A DNA stretch of 64,000 bases from CAYRAV01 sp964422365 (GCA_964422365.1 CAYRAV010000007.1:1-64000); one strand, 5' to 3'. Positions 25,106 through 33,524 are shown, counted from the first letter of the stretch. Translations and numbers: made by a program. The notes: generated by a model not told the origin, from the letters alone.

Positions 25106-26125
25106 ATGGAAACAAAGTCATTGAAAGAAGTTTTCATGGCATATTTAAAAGCAAAGAGAAAAATGATATATATTTTTATATTATTTATCATTATTTTTTA
25201 CACAGTTTTTTATCTATATCAAATACAAATAGAAATTGTGGGATATGCCAGTGTGTTGTGTCTGTGCTGGGGAAGTATTTTTCTAACAGCAGATTTTATA
25301 TGTTATTGGAGGAGATGGAAGACTTTAAAATGGATTTCTGGAGATATGGATGGGCTGTTAGAAAGTCTTCCTAAGGAAAAAGATTTAATTGAGGGCAGCT
25401 ATCAGGAAATGCTGAAAAAAATCGTGGGAGAGAAGATGCAGCTGGTATCTGAAACAGATGGGGAGAAGAATGATCTATTGGAGTATTATACATTATGGGT
25501 CCACCAAATAAAGACTCCTATTGCAGCAATGCATTTATTATTGGAAACTGAGGAATTTCAGAGAAAAATGGAAATTAATATAGAATTATTTAAAATAGAG
25601 CAATATGTCGAAATGGTGCTGCAGTCTTTACGATTGTTCAGTGATACCTCAGATTTTGTATTTAAAAAGTACCAATTAGAAGAAATTGTGCGGCAGGCAG
25701 TAAGAAAATATGCAAAGATATTTATTGGAAAGAAATTGAGTCTGAATTTTGAGGAATTCTCGTGTGAAGTATTAACAGATGAGAAATGGCTGTTATTTGT
25801 GATAGGACAGATTTTATCAAATGCACTAAAGTATACAATGGCAGGAAGTATTTCCATTTATTTAGACAAAAGGGAAGAAAAAACATTAGTAATTGAAGAT
25901 ACAGGAATCGGAATTTATCCTGAAGATTTACCAAGAGTCTGTGAAAAAGGGTTTACAGGTTACAATGGAAGAAATGATAAAAAATCTACAGGTATCGGAC
26001 TGTACTTATGCAAGCAGGTTTTAGATAAAATGTCACATACGATAAAAATTGAATCAGAAGTAGGAAAGGGAACCAGAGTAAAGATTGGATTTGCAAATGA
26101 AAAGATAGAATTGAGGTTCGAATAA
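25106..26125 (+). CDS. Sensor histidine kinase, BceS-like
   Basis: 339 residues. Two closely spaced TM helices (about 16-37 and 40-65) with almost no extracellular loop, the intramembrane-sensing layout. H-box VHQIKTPIAAMH with His133; N-box LSNALKYT; G-boxes DTGIGI and GIGLYLCKQV. Kinases of this type sense through a BceAB-type transporter. A BceAB pair occurs in this window but 8.3 kb away (34394-37190). Expression may be affected by the MITE-A copy between it and the regulator. Confidence 0.87.
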   Translation: METKSLKEVFMAYLKAKRKMIYIFILFIIIFYTVFYLYQIQIEIVGYASVLCLCWGSIFLTADFICYWRRWKTLKWISGDMDGLLESLPKEKDLIEGSYQEMLKKIVGEKMQLVSETDGEKNDLLEYYTLWVHQIKTPIAAMHLLLETEEFQRKMEINIELFKIEQYVEMVLQSLRLFSDTSDFVFKKYQLEEIVRQAVRKYAKIFIGKKLSLNFEEFSCEVLTDEKWLLFVIGQILSNALKYTMAGSISIYLDKREEKTLVIEDTGIGIYPEDLPRVCEKGFTGYNGRNDKKSTGIGLYLCKQVLDKMSHTIKIESEVGKGTRVKIGFANEKIELRFE

Positions 26126-26213
26126 CAAAATAGTTCCTTTTTTAATAGATGTGGATTTGTCTTTGAAGAGAAAACAGTGTTGGCGGCATGAAATGGATAA
26201 AAGAAAAAAATTT

Positions 26214-26242
26214 CCATAAAAATCATATACACAACTCGTATC
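26214..26242 (+). promoter_or_regulatory. ECF-type promoter P3 (serpin 2)
   Basis: CCATAAAAATC (26214-26224), N12, CGTATC (26237-26242), 47 bp before the serpin 2 start. Confidence 0.72.
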
Positions 26243-26288
26243 TGTATTGTAAGGAAAAAATAGTGACAGAAAAGAGAGGTTGATGATT

Positions 26289-27572
26289 ATGAAGAAATTT
26301 TGTAAGTTAGTATGTATGATGATAGCAGTGAGTATTTGTTTTATTGGTTGTAGAGAGAACAGACAAGCCAGTGCACCGTTATCGGACATACCACAGGCAG
26401 GAGAGAGAAAAGAAGTTACAGCGCTTTCAGAACAATTTAAAACAGGTATCAATAATTTTTCTTATCAAATATTTGAGCAGTTGGAAAATGGTGAGAATAT
26501 CTTCATCTCTCCATACAGCATGGCAGTCGATCTCTCCATGTTAGACAATGGGGCGGAAGGAAAGTCAAAGGAAGAAATAGAACAAATGCTTGGAATAAAA
26601 GATTTAGAAGATTGGAATGCCTGTGTAAAATATTATATGTCTTTCAATAAAGATGAGAAATCAAAATTGTTGACAGCAAATTCATTATGGCTGTCAGAGG
26701 ATATTGTACTTTCAGATAATGCAGAAAGTGAATTTTTTAATCCAGTGCAGTGGTATTATGATGCAGAAAAAAAACAGATGAATCTGGCAAGCACAGATGC
26801 CATGAAGCAGATAAACCAGTGGGTATCTGATCATACGAATGGAATGATTGATTCCATTCTGAACGAACCATTGGAAAAAAGTATTAAAATGGCATTGTTA
26901 AATGCAGTATATTTTAAGGGAGAATGGAAGGAACAATTTGAAAAGGAAAAGACACAGAAAGCAGAGTTTTATGGAAAAGACAAGACATTAGAAACGGATA
27001 TGATGCATCAAGCAAATAAAAAGTACAAATACATTGAGAAAGACGGCATAAAGGCTATTGAACTTCCATATGCAAATGGACAAACTGCTATGGATATTTT
27101 TATTCCTATGTCTGATGTAAAGAAAAATGAACCATTAAAAAATATAAGTGAATTATTTTCAAACCTGTCCATAGAAGAAAAAGCAGAATTATTTACAACA
27201 TTATCCGGAGCAGATGAGCAGACGATTTGTGTGGTAGAACTGCCTAAGTTTGAGTTAGAATATGGTATGATAGATATCTCTGCATCATTACAGAAATTAG
27301 GCATGAAAGAGCCGTTTTGTAATGCTTCAGAGTTTTCCAAAATTTCTCCAAATCTACAAGTAGGGCAGGTATTTCACAAGGCAAAAGTTGAGGTAGACGA
27401 AAAAGGAACTAAGGCATCGGCGGTAACTATGATTACAAAAGAAAATGGTGTGGAGGCATTTGTGGATGAGGAAATAAAGGAATTTATTGTGGATAAGCCA
27501 TTTATTTTTGCAATCCGGGATGTGGAAAATGATGTGATTCTGTTTATGGGAAGTATGCAGAATCTGGAATAA
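26289..27572 (+). CDS. Serpin-family protease inhibitor lipoprotein 2
   Basis: 427 residues from ATG 26289 (GAGAGG 9 nt upstream). Lipobox FIGC with Cys21; shorter linker than serpin 1. Serpin marks: NIFISPYSMAVDLSMLDNGA, LTANSLWLSE, NAVYFKGEWKEQF, DKPFIFAIRDVENDVILFMG. The hinge GTKASAVT starts at 373. The reactive loop is longer and quite different from serpin 1 (MITKENGVEAFVDEEIKEF region), so it probably targets another protease. Own ECF-like promoter. Followed by a lipoprotein gene after a MITE-A copy. Confidence 0.92.
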   Translation: MKKFCKLVCMMIAVSICFIGCRENRQASAPLSDIPQAGERKEVTALSEQFKTGINNFSYQIFEQLENGENIFISPYSMAVDLSMLDNGAEGKSKEEIEQMLGIKDLEDWNACVKYYMSFNKDEKSKLLTANSLWLSEDIVLSDNAESEFFNPVQWYYDAEKKQMNLASTDAMKQINQWVSDHTNGMIDSILNEPLEKSIKMALLNAVYFKGEWKEQFEKEKTQKAEFYGKDKTLETDMMHQANKKYKYIEKDGIKAIELPYANGQTAMDIFIPMSDVKKNEPLKNISELFSNLSIEEKAELFTTLSGADEQTICVVELPKFELEYGMIDISASLQKLGMKEPFCNASEFSKISPNLQVGQVFHKAKVEVDEKGTKASAVTMITKENGVEAFVDEEIKEFIVDKPFIFAIRDVENDVILFMGSMQNLE

Positions 27573-27575
27573 AGA

Positions 27576-27796
27576 CTAGAGTTTGTTTGGAAATTGTTTG
27601 TTACAAGATGTGCGTTACAATTTGAGGGGATTTGTTTCAAATTCATGAGGTGGGTAGCAGGCTATATGGACTGAATTTGAGGCAAATATCTATACCCATT
27701 CGGGCATCCCGCAACTCATGCCCATTCGGGCTGCCCAGACGGGTATGGAAAGTGGAGAGGCAGATTGGGGGCAATAAATTTTCAAACACGCTCTAG
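27576..27796 (+). mobile_element. MITE-A complete copy, 221 bp
   Basis: Starts 3 nt after the serpin 2 stop. A end left (CTAGAGTTTGTTTGGAAATT, GTTACAAGATG), central palindrome, module with two CCCATTCGGGC repeats, B end right (CAATAAATTTTCAAACACGC, TCTAG). Confidence 0.88.
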
Positions 27797-27809
27797 AGAG
27801 GAGCGGAAT

Positions 27810-28379
27810 ATGAAAAAAATATATCAATTAACATGCATTTTTATGATAGTGGCAGTTCTCTTATCAGGGTGTAAACAAGAACAGGTCAATGAGGCGGTAA
27901 AGGCTAAAATACAATGTATGAAGGAACAAGGGATTCTTTTTGTAAAAGTGAAAAGTGGTGGAGAAGCGGGCATTGTAATTTGTACTGGTATTGATGCATA
28001 TGGAAATACTGTCATGCTGGGGGATGATGTTTATGACTCTGTAAGAATTGGAGCTGCATCAGGATGGGAAATAGATCAAAGACTATTAGAGAGGATGAAT
28101 GAGCAGTTAACAGAGCAGGCGGCACAGGAGCAGGTGATTTCTGATACATTATTAAAACAGCTCTCTGATTTGGAAGAAAAAGAGTTGGAGCCATTAAATG
28201 TTGACATATCAGGAGCTGACGGTTTTACATATTGTTATTATTTGATTCGGGACGTGGAGGGAGAAAAACAGTGGATTCAAATTTACAGAGATGATTCTTT
28301 TAAAAATGAATGGGGACACCCAGACGATAAGAAACAGAATATAAAAGAGGAGGTCTGTAAAATTTTCGCAGAGGAGTAA
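27810..28379 (+). CDS. Uncharacterised lipoprotein downstream of serpin 2
   Basis: 189 residues from ATG 27810. Lipobox LSGC (Cys about 21). Mature part starts with a helix then strands (VKAKIQCMKEQGILFVKVKS, GIDAYGNTVMLGDDVYDS) and a C-terminal region ending EEVCKIFAEE. The ribosome site GAGAGGAG begins directly at the MITE-A right border. Same genomic position relative to serpin 2 as 23538-24089 has to serpin 1, though no clear sequence match is visible. Function unknown. Confidence 0.68.
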   Translation: MKKIYQLTCIFMIVAVLLSGCKQEQVNEAVKAKIQCMKEQGILFVKVKSGGEAGIVICTGIDAYGNTVMLGDDVYDSVRIGAASGWEIDQRLLERMNEQLTEQAAQEQVISDTLLKQLSDLEEKELEPLNVDISGADGFTYCYYLIRDVEGEKQWIQIYRDDSFKNEWGHPDDKKQNIKEEVCKIFAEE

Positions 28380-28586
28380 AAGGAAAAAGTCATAATATGG
28401 CAACCTTACAAAATCATAAGTGGTTGGAGGGAGAGGGAAAGGGCTTGTTTGGGGGATTTTGGGAGGCTGGGAAAGGAAATTTACACAGGAATTACACAGG
28501 TTGGGAAGAGCTTCAATATGAATAAGTTTCAGAACTGATAGCAAAAGGGCTCATTTGGCTTGAAAAAATGGATATGTAAGTTAGGC

Positions 28587-28615
28587 TTGTTATTATATGA
28601 AAAATCACTTATACT
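28587..28615 (+). promoter_or_regulatory. Promoter of the toxin-antitoxin pair
   Basis: TTGTTA (28587-28592), 17 nt, TATACT (28610-28615), 36 nt before the antitoxin start. Confidence 0.65.
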
Positions 28616-28650
28616 ATATTTAATGATAGAACAGATTGGAGGTGCATCAT

Positions 28651-28815
28651 ATGGAAGCCGTAGTAAAAATTTTATATTCACCAGAAGAGCAGGCGAGACA
28701 GGAAATCCGTAGTTTTGTAAACGAAGGGCTGAACGATGTTCAAGAAAATGCTGTTTACGACTTTGATGAAGCGTTTGATGCATTAGAAAGTAGGTACAAG
28801 GTTGAAAGGGTATGA
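28651..28815 (+). CDS. Antitoxin of a ParE/RelE-type module
   Basis: 54-residue acidic protein; ATG follows GGAGGTGC. Short length, net negative charge and 14-bp overlap with a ParE-like toxin gene mark it as the antitoxin. Sequence segments EEQARQEIRSFVNEGLNDV and DFDEAFDALESRYK do not show a clear DNA-binding fold. Confidence 0.75.
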   Translation: MEAVVKILYSPEEQARQEIRSFVNEGLNDVQENAVYDFDEAFDALESRYKVERV

Positions 28816-29197
28816 TGTTGTTTTAACCAGAAGAGCGAAAAATGATATTATAGATATTGGTGATTATATAGCATATACATTACTGGAACCAGAAGCAGCA
28901 TATCATTTTGTGACAGGATTGAGGAGTTCTATTTCGACTTTACAAGAATTACCTAACAGATTTGGCTTAGTAGATGATTTGGTTCTTTCCAATCAGGGGA
29001 TTCACTGTATGCCATATAAAAACTATTATGTTTTTTATGAAATAAAAGAAACAATGAATACAGTAGTTGTCTTAAGAGTTGGATATAATCGTAGAAATTG
29101 GAAAGAAATTTTGCTATATGGAAATGGTCTAACCTCTGTAAATGATATAAAAATATTGTTTGCAGGGGTTATATTTATTAAACAGAATATGTTTTAG
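28802..29197 (+). CDS. ParE/RelE-superfamily toxin
   Basis: 131 residues from TTG 28802, overlapping the antitoxin. The core (residues 4-100) follows the family pattern: YDVVLTRRAKNDIIDIGDYI, a central helix, then MPYKNYYVFYEIKETMNTVVV and RVGYNRRNWKEIL. ParE-type proteins poison gyrase; RelE-type proteins cleave mRNA. The family member cannot be fixed by eye. The protein runs about 30 residues past the usual end, a likely read-through of a lost stop, so activity is uncertain. Confidence 0.82.
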   Translation: MKGYDVVLTRRAKNDIIDIGDYIAYTLLEPEAAYHFVTGLRSSISTLQELPNRFGLVDDLVLSNQGIHCMPYKNYYVFYEIKETMNTVVVLRVGYNRRNWKEILLYGNGLTSVNDIKILFAGVIFIKQNMF

Positions 29198-29505
29198 GGG
29201 ATTTATATTGTAAGCGATCTATAACAAGGTGCCCGATAAATTAATAGCTAAACGTTGCATTTCTGAAATACCGATTCGGAAATACTGTTTTTAATACAGT
29301 GCACATATTTAGTCAGTCTCATATTTGTAAATACATTTAGTTGTGAAAATTTTTAAGAAAGTTGCAAGTATTATTTTGAAATTAAAGTGATATATTTTGT
29401 GGTTAATTTAAGAATAGAGAATGGTATAGAACAGCTATATTACTTTGGCGAAAAGTACTATATCTATGCTATCGCTTGCATAAATATTCTAATTTTTGCC
29501 ATTTT

Positions 29506-29713
29506 CTGTCCTTTCGTTTGTTGAAAAACGAAAAGAGGACAGATTACAAAATGTCTACCCTGTTTATTAAGTTAGTGCATAGGGGCTTGCTACAAGGCTC
29601 ACTGGCGATTACCTTGACCAGACTTTCACTGGTAAGCTGATAACAGCTTGCAGAACACACGACTTTCACCCATTAGAGTTTGCCCATGCCGGGCAAACAA
29701 AATGCTGTGGCAT
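29506..29713. other. Gene-free segment with a chain of hairpins
   Basis: Within the gap 29198-29767 no gene is visible. Several inverted repeats follow one another: CTGTCCTTTCGTTT with AACGAAA...GGACAG (29506-29542), ACCAG/CTGGT (29617-29633), AAGCTG/CAGCTT (29634-29649), GTTTGCCC/GGGCAAAC (29678-29698), AATGC/GCATT plus T-run (29701-29713). Base composition is less AT-rich than the surroundings. Could be a remnant of a mobile element or a structured RNA. Confidence 0.45.
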
Positions 29714-29767
29714 TTTTAATCTGTCACAGCTTGGAAAATTCTTTTTATTCGTTTCAATTTCCGCAAT

Positions 29768-30180
29768 CTAATCCTTTCCCCTTATAGTTAATATGTATTG
29801 AGGATATATTCCGTTGTCACCTATCTTTTTTCTTAGCCTGCCTATTGTATGTATGATACTACATTCATTAAAATTATATGGCTCTTTCCATATCAGGTTA
29901 TAAATCGTTTCCTTGAAAACACCCACCCCAGTCTTTTTGCCAACAGATAAAGCATATCAAACTCATATGGTGTTAAATGTATATCCTCATTATTCTTTTC
30001 TAATGTCCGGCATATAGGATTGATGATTAAATCATCACGATATAATATATCATTTTCTAAAATATAATCCTTTATTTGATACTCCTTTGTTCTTTTTCTT
30101 ACATCGGATAAAATCTCATGTAAAATATATTCTTCTGAATCTTCAAAGGTTAGTATCAAAATTTTTCTCACATATGCCAC
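29768..30180 (-). pseudogene. Winged-helix (OmpR_C-like) regulator gene with frameshift
   Basis: From a GTG at 30180 the first frame ends after FSRKRFIT at 29893. The next frame continues without a gap as ETIYNLIWKEPYNFNECSII, HTIGRLRKKIGDNGIYPQYI to TAG at 29768-29770, completing an OmpR-type winged helix. A single missing base near 29909 (in TCAAGGAAACG) explains the break. No receiver domain is present. It is the last gene of the RiPP operon. Sequencing error cannot be excluded. Confidence 0.75.
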
Positions 30181-30184
30181 CTTC

Positions 30185-31078
30185 TTATTCCCTTATAAGT
30201 TCTTTAATAACAGAGTATATATCTGCATCTATTTCTAAAGACCGAGCCTTTATTTCTTTTGGCACAGATGACTCTCCTTTATTGATACAAACATATCCGG
30301 CATTTCTATTTTTTGCGGTCATCTGCCAAAAAGGATATTTAATAATTCCGGGCGTATTATACCCAACACCTAATTCCAAAAATAATACTTTGCCTTTTTT
30401 ATGTGCAGCAAGAAAATTTTCATAATAACCAGCGTGAATATCCCAACCAGCATCCTGCACAAAAGTAGCATCTGCCCGCAAGTTCATAGTCATTGGTTTT
30501 CCGCAAATTGGACATTTCGGTATCAGTTCCGTTGGAATACGCATTTCCATTTGTTCCTCTACCATACACTTAACTAACGCCTCGTTTTCATAAGTGTATG
30601 GTTTGCATGGAATTTGGCATTGAAAAAGACCATAATCTCCCTGCGTATAAAATAATCTTTCCTTTGCAAAACCCGCCTTTTGAAAACAGTGGTCTACATT
30701 TGTTGTCAATACAAAATAGTCTTTGTCTTTTACCAATTCAAACAAATTTTTATAAACGGGCTTGGGTGCATCCATATAACGGTTGATAAAGATATATCTA
30801 CTCCAATATGCCCAATGTTCTTCCAAACTGTCAAAAGGATAAAAACCTCCCTCATACATATTACGGAAATGGTATTTTTCAATGAAATCGCTGAAATGCT
30901 GCCTAAAACGCTCACCGTTATAAGTAAATCCCGCAGAAGTGGAAAGTCCAGCCCCTGCACCGATAATAACCGCCTCCGCATCTTCTATTTTTTCTCTTAA
31001 CTGCTCAATTTTATCTGATACAGTTAGTATATTTGAGGAATTTACCATAGCTTTCATAGATAATATGCCTAAAGACAT
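30185..31078 (-). CDS. Sir2-family protein, class M-like (SirTM) sirtuin
   Basis: 297 residues; ATG 31078 after AAGGGGG. NAD-binding Rossmann start AEAVIIGAGAGLSTSAGF (res 34-50), TTNVDHCFQKAGF, GDYGLFQC, zinc-like Cys pairs CPICGKP, and LELGVGYNTPGI. These are hallmarks of the SirTM subgroup, whose studied members are protein ADP-ribosyl transferases usually linked to macrodomain and lipoyl genes. Here no macrodomain gene is adjacent; instead it follows nitroreductase and radical-SAM genes, so its substrate may be different. Confidence 0.8.
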   Translation of the reverse strand: MSLGILSMKAMVNSSNILTVSDKIEQLREKIEDAEAVIIGAGAGLSTSAGFTYNGERFRQHFSDFIEKYHFRNMYEGGFYPFDSLEEHWAYWSRYIFINRYMDAPKPVYKNLFELVKDKDYFVLTTNVDHCFQKAGFAKERLFYTQGDYGLFQCQIPCKPYTYENEALVKCMVEEQMEMRIPTELIPKCPICGKPMTMNLRADATFVQDAGWDIHAGYYENFLAAHKKGKVLFLELGVGYNTPGIIKYPFWQMTAKNRNAGYVCINKGESSVPKEIKARSLEIDADIYSVIKELIRE

Positions 31079-31095
31079 TACATAACCCCCTTAAT

Positions 31096-31674
31096 TCAAT
31101 CTACAATCAAAAAACGGTCTGCATTCCTTTGTTTGCCTTTCGGATAATCGCCGTCACAGTATCCCAATATCACAAAACAACGGGCTATGTCTGTATCAGG
31201 AATGTTCCATTCTTTTAATAATTCCATTCCAATCCCATTATCAAAGGTTTCCTCGCCCCTTGCAATAATACAGGAGGCAATCCCTAAATTGGCAGCCTCA
31301 AGCACCATATTTTCAGCGCAGCAGAACGCATCAGGAATACTATATAAAAAATTCTTTGCCCCAAAAATAACACAAACCGTAGGCGCACCATAAAATCCAC
31401 TTTTTATATCAGGATTATCAATAACGCTTGGCTGTTCAGAGGAAACATACCCACCAGCAAGTCTGCTGCGGTCAAAACGTGCAAGGTTAAGTCTGCCTAT
31501 TTTTTCAGCTAATTGTTTATTATGGACAGCAACAATCTTTGCACGTTGTCCACCTCCTGCATTTGGCGCGTATAATCCTGCTTCAATAATTTTTTTCAAA
31601 TCTTCCTTGTCAATCTGTTTATCCTGAAATTTACGGATAGACCTTCGCTCTTTCATCAAATTTAAAATATCCAT
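31096..31674 (-). CDS. Nitroreductase-family flavoprotein
   Basis: 192 residues. N-terminal MKERRSIRKFQDKQI is the family FMN-binding signature; APNAGGGQRAKIVAV, a central EAANLGIASCIIARG and C-terminal VILGYCDGDYPKGKQ complete it. The start follows GGAGG and overlaps the radical-SAM stop region, so translation is probably coupled. FMN oxidoreductases in RiPP clusters can oxidise or reduce the peptide; a general redox role is equally possible. Confidence 0.88.
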   Translation of the reverse strand: MDILNLMKERRSIRKFQDKQIDKEDLKKIIEAGLYAPNAGGGQRAKIVAVHNKQLAEKIGRLNLARFDRSRLAGGYVSSEQPSVIDNPDIKSGFYGAPTVCVIFGAKNFLYSIPDAFCCAENMVLEAANLGIASCIIARGEETFDNGIGMELLKEWNIPDTDIARCFVILGYCDGDYPKGKQRNADRFLIVD

Positions 31675-31676
31675 TT

Positions 31677-32726
31677 TCAGACCTCCGTATTTCCTTCAAA
31701 GATTTTCCAACATTGCGGATCTGGCGCATACATATTTCCAGTATAGCCATAAGTTACAGCCGGACACCCTCTGCAGTATCCCCGAAGTTCACACTTGCTG
31801 CACTTTTCAAATTTATCAAAATCCCGATATTTCTCCATATCTGCACTCATAAAAAGGTCATACATAGAAGTATTGAATACATTTCCTATTTTACTTTCCA
31901 TCCGCCGACAGGCATATACATCACCTGTTGGAAGAATTGTCATGTGGCTGATTGCACAGTGGCAGCCGTCATAAATCATTTTTTTATCAGAATTTTCGGG
32001 AATTTTAAAAAGTCCCTTTTCATACAAAAACAATGTCCATAAGTGGTCTTTTAGCTGGAATGTAGTGTGTCTGTCTTTATACTGCTCATATTTTGTCCAG
32101 CATTTATCCAAAAATAATTTATACTCAAGAGGCGGGATATGATATTCCTCTGCCTTTTGACCGCTTGTAGGGCAGTATCTTCCAAATGCAAACACATCTA
32201 CCTTTTTGTCCACTACCAAATCAATCATGTCAGGGAACTCGTCCTTATTAGCACATGACACTGTAGCCATAACCGCACAGTACATTCCTGATTTTTTGAT
32301 ACAGTCAATTTTTTCTATTGTTGTATCAAAGGAACCAAATTTTCTGAATTTATCATGCATTTCCCTCATTCCATCTAACGAAAGCTGGTACTTCCTACAG
32401 CCATACTCATAAAGTCTTTTACATACCTCATCGCTCAAATGAAACGGATTACCTAAAATACCAAAAGTAATGTCATGCTTTTTGAGCAATTCACAAAGCC
32501 GCCAAAAATCTTTATGTAAAATAGGATCGCCTCCCGTAATGTAGAAATATGGTGTGCGTCCTAATTTTTCACACATTTCCATGCAGCTTAAAACTACCGT
32601 TTCCATTTCCTCGTATTCCATCTGTTTCAGGCAGATATGGTTATCTTCAGAAAAAATATAACAGTGTTTGCATCTTTGGTCACATTCATCTGTAATATGC
32701 CATTGAAAAGCAAAGTATGGTTTCAT
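31677..32726 (-). CDS. Radical SAM/SPASM peptide maturase
   Basis: 349 residues; ATG 32726 after GGAGG. Radical SAM cluster CDQRCKHC (CxxxCxxC) near residues 14-21, then YITGGDP and QLSLDGM. The C-terminal SPASM region has Cys residues in CHCAISHMTILPTGDVYACR and CSKCELRGYCRGCPA, for auxiliary Fe-S clusters. The gene directly follows a 67-codon Cys-repeat peptide gene, the usual pair for thioether (sactipeptide or ranthipeptide) formation. The predicted bond would involve Cys of the CGSSC units. Confidence 0.88.
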   Translation of the reverse strand: MKPYFAFQWHITDECDQRCKHCYIFSEDNHICLKQMEYEEMETVVLSCMEMCEKLGRTPYFYITGGDPILHKDFWRLCELLKKHDITFGILGNPFHLSDEVCKRLYEYGCRKYQLSLDGMREMHDKFRKFGSFDTTIEKIDCIKKSGMYCAVMATVSCANKDEFPDMIDLVVDKKVDVFAFGRYCPTSGQKAEEYHIPPLEYKLFLDKCWTKYEQYKDRHTTFQLKDHLWTLFLYEKGLFKIPENSDKKMIYDGCHCAISHMTILPTGDVYACRRMESKIGNVFNTSMYDLFMSADMEKYRDFDKFEKCSKCELRGYCRGCPAVTYGYTGNMYAPDPQCWKIFEGNTEV

Positions 32727-32771
32727 TTTAGATATTCCTCCATATTTATTACTTTTAATTCTAATCTAATC

Positions 32772-32800
32772 ATGGACACACCTAAAAACTGTGTATCCAC
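32772..32800 (-). promoter_or_regulatory. Hairpin between precursor and maturase genes
   Basis: TGGACACA pairs with TGTGTATCCA with a bulge. No U-tract. Such intercistronic hairpins often stabilise precursor mRNA relative to the downstream enzyme genes. Confidence 0.4.
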
Positions 32801-32823
32801 GACCGCATTGATACATATGTATC

Positions 32824-33027
32824 TTATTTTGGATCACCAGCCCCACAAGATGAGCCACAAGCAGATGCAGGCTTTTCTTCAGGTTTCGGATTGGCTGCCC
32901 CACAAGACGAACCACAGGCAGATGCAGGTTTTTCTTCAGGTTTCGGATTAGCTGCTCCGCAAGATGAACCACAGGACGATACAGCACCTGTACCAGCAAA
33001 TGCTGCGACATTTTCAAGATTACTCAT
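32824..33027 (-). CDS. RiPP precursor with three Cys-repeat units
   Basis: 67 residues; AGGAGGTAACTATC before ATG 33027. Short leader MSNLENVAAFAGTGAV, then CGSSCGAANPKPEEKPASA with a 19-residue period: two full units and a third ending CGSSCGAGDPK. Six cysteines occur as three CxxxC pairs. The DNA repeats are nearly identical, implying recent expansion. Followed by radical-SAM, nitroreductase and Sir2 genes. Probably a multi-core thioether peptide; bioactivity unknown. Confidence 0.85.
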   Translation of the reverse strand: MSNLENVAAFAGTGAVSSCGSSCGAANPKPEEKPASACGSSCGAANPKPEEKPASACGSSCGAGDPK

Positions 33028-33074
33028 GATAGTTACCTCCTATTTGTTTACTTGATTTTCTGACCTCTTTGGTC

Positions 33075-33087
33075 TATACTTAGTATA
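33075..33087. promoter_or_regulatory. Palindrome TATACT-T-AGTATA in the RiPP/HxlR divergent promoter
   Basis: Perfect 6-bp arms around one base; the TACT/AGTA core resembles known HxlR/DUF24 operators. It sits between the precursor gene and the divergent HxlR gene. Confidence 0.5.
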
Positions 33088-33191
33088 CATTGCAGCAACC
33101 AAAAATGAAAGTACGCACCATTTTATTATGTAGTGAGCTTTTTCTTAGTTGGTGCAAAAATGAATGTTATATACTTTAGGAGGTGTCCTTT

Positions 33192-33524
33192 ATGCTGACA
33201 AAAGAAGAACTGCCAGCCTGTCCCGTTGCCACAACGTTAATGCTTATTGGAAATAAATGGAAAATTTTTATTGTACAAAGACTGTTAGACCGTCCTTGGC
33301 GGTTTAATGAATTGCAAAAGGATATTCCCGGCATCAGCCAACGGGTTTTAACAGACAATCTTCGTTCTATGGAGGAGGATGGTATCATTACACGCACTGT
33401 TTATCCCGAAGTTCCTGTACGGGTAGAGTATGCTTTGAGTGAATTGGGTGATACAATGCGCCCAATTATATCATCATTATCTGATTGGGGGCTTATGTAC
33501 CAATCCTTAAATACAGGTAAATAA
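33192..33524 (+). CDS. HxlR-family (DUF24) transcriptional regulator
   Basis: 110 residues from ATG 33192 (AGGAGG upstream). A Cys in PACPVATTLMLIGNKWKIFI is at the conserved redox-sensing position of the DUF24 family. The winged helix continues LLDRPWRFNELQKDIPGI and ISQRVLTDNLRSMEEDGIIT. Divergent from the RiPP operon with a shared 160-bp promoter region, so it probably controls that operon, perhaps in response to thiol stress or electrophiles. Confidence 0.9.
   Translation: MLTKEELPACPVATTLMLIGNKWKIFIVQRLLDRPWRFNELQKDIPGISQRVLTDNLRSMEEDGIITRTVYPEVPVRVEYALSELGDTMRPIISSLSDWGLMYQSLNTGK

Noticed and set aside
29198..29767. Group II intron
   Set aside because: Hairpins are present but I could not find the conserved 5' end, domain V or a reverse transcriptase frame.
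32824..33027. CRISPR array
   Set aside because: The tandem repeats at this place are in frame inside a small gene with a ribosome site and lack variable spacers.
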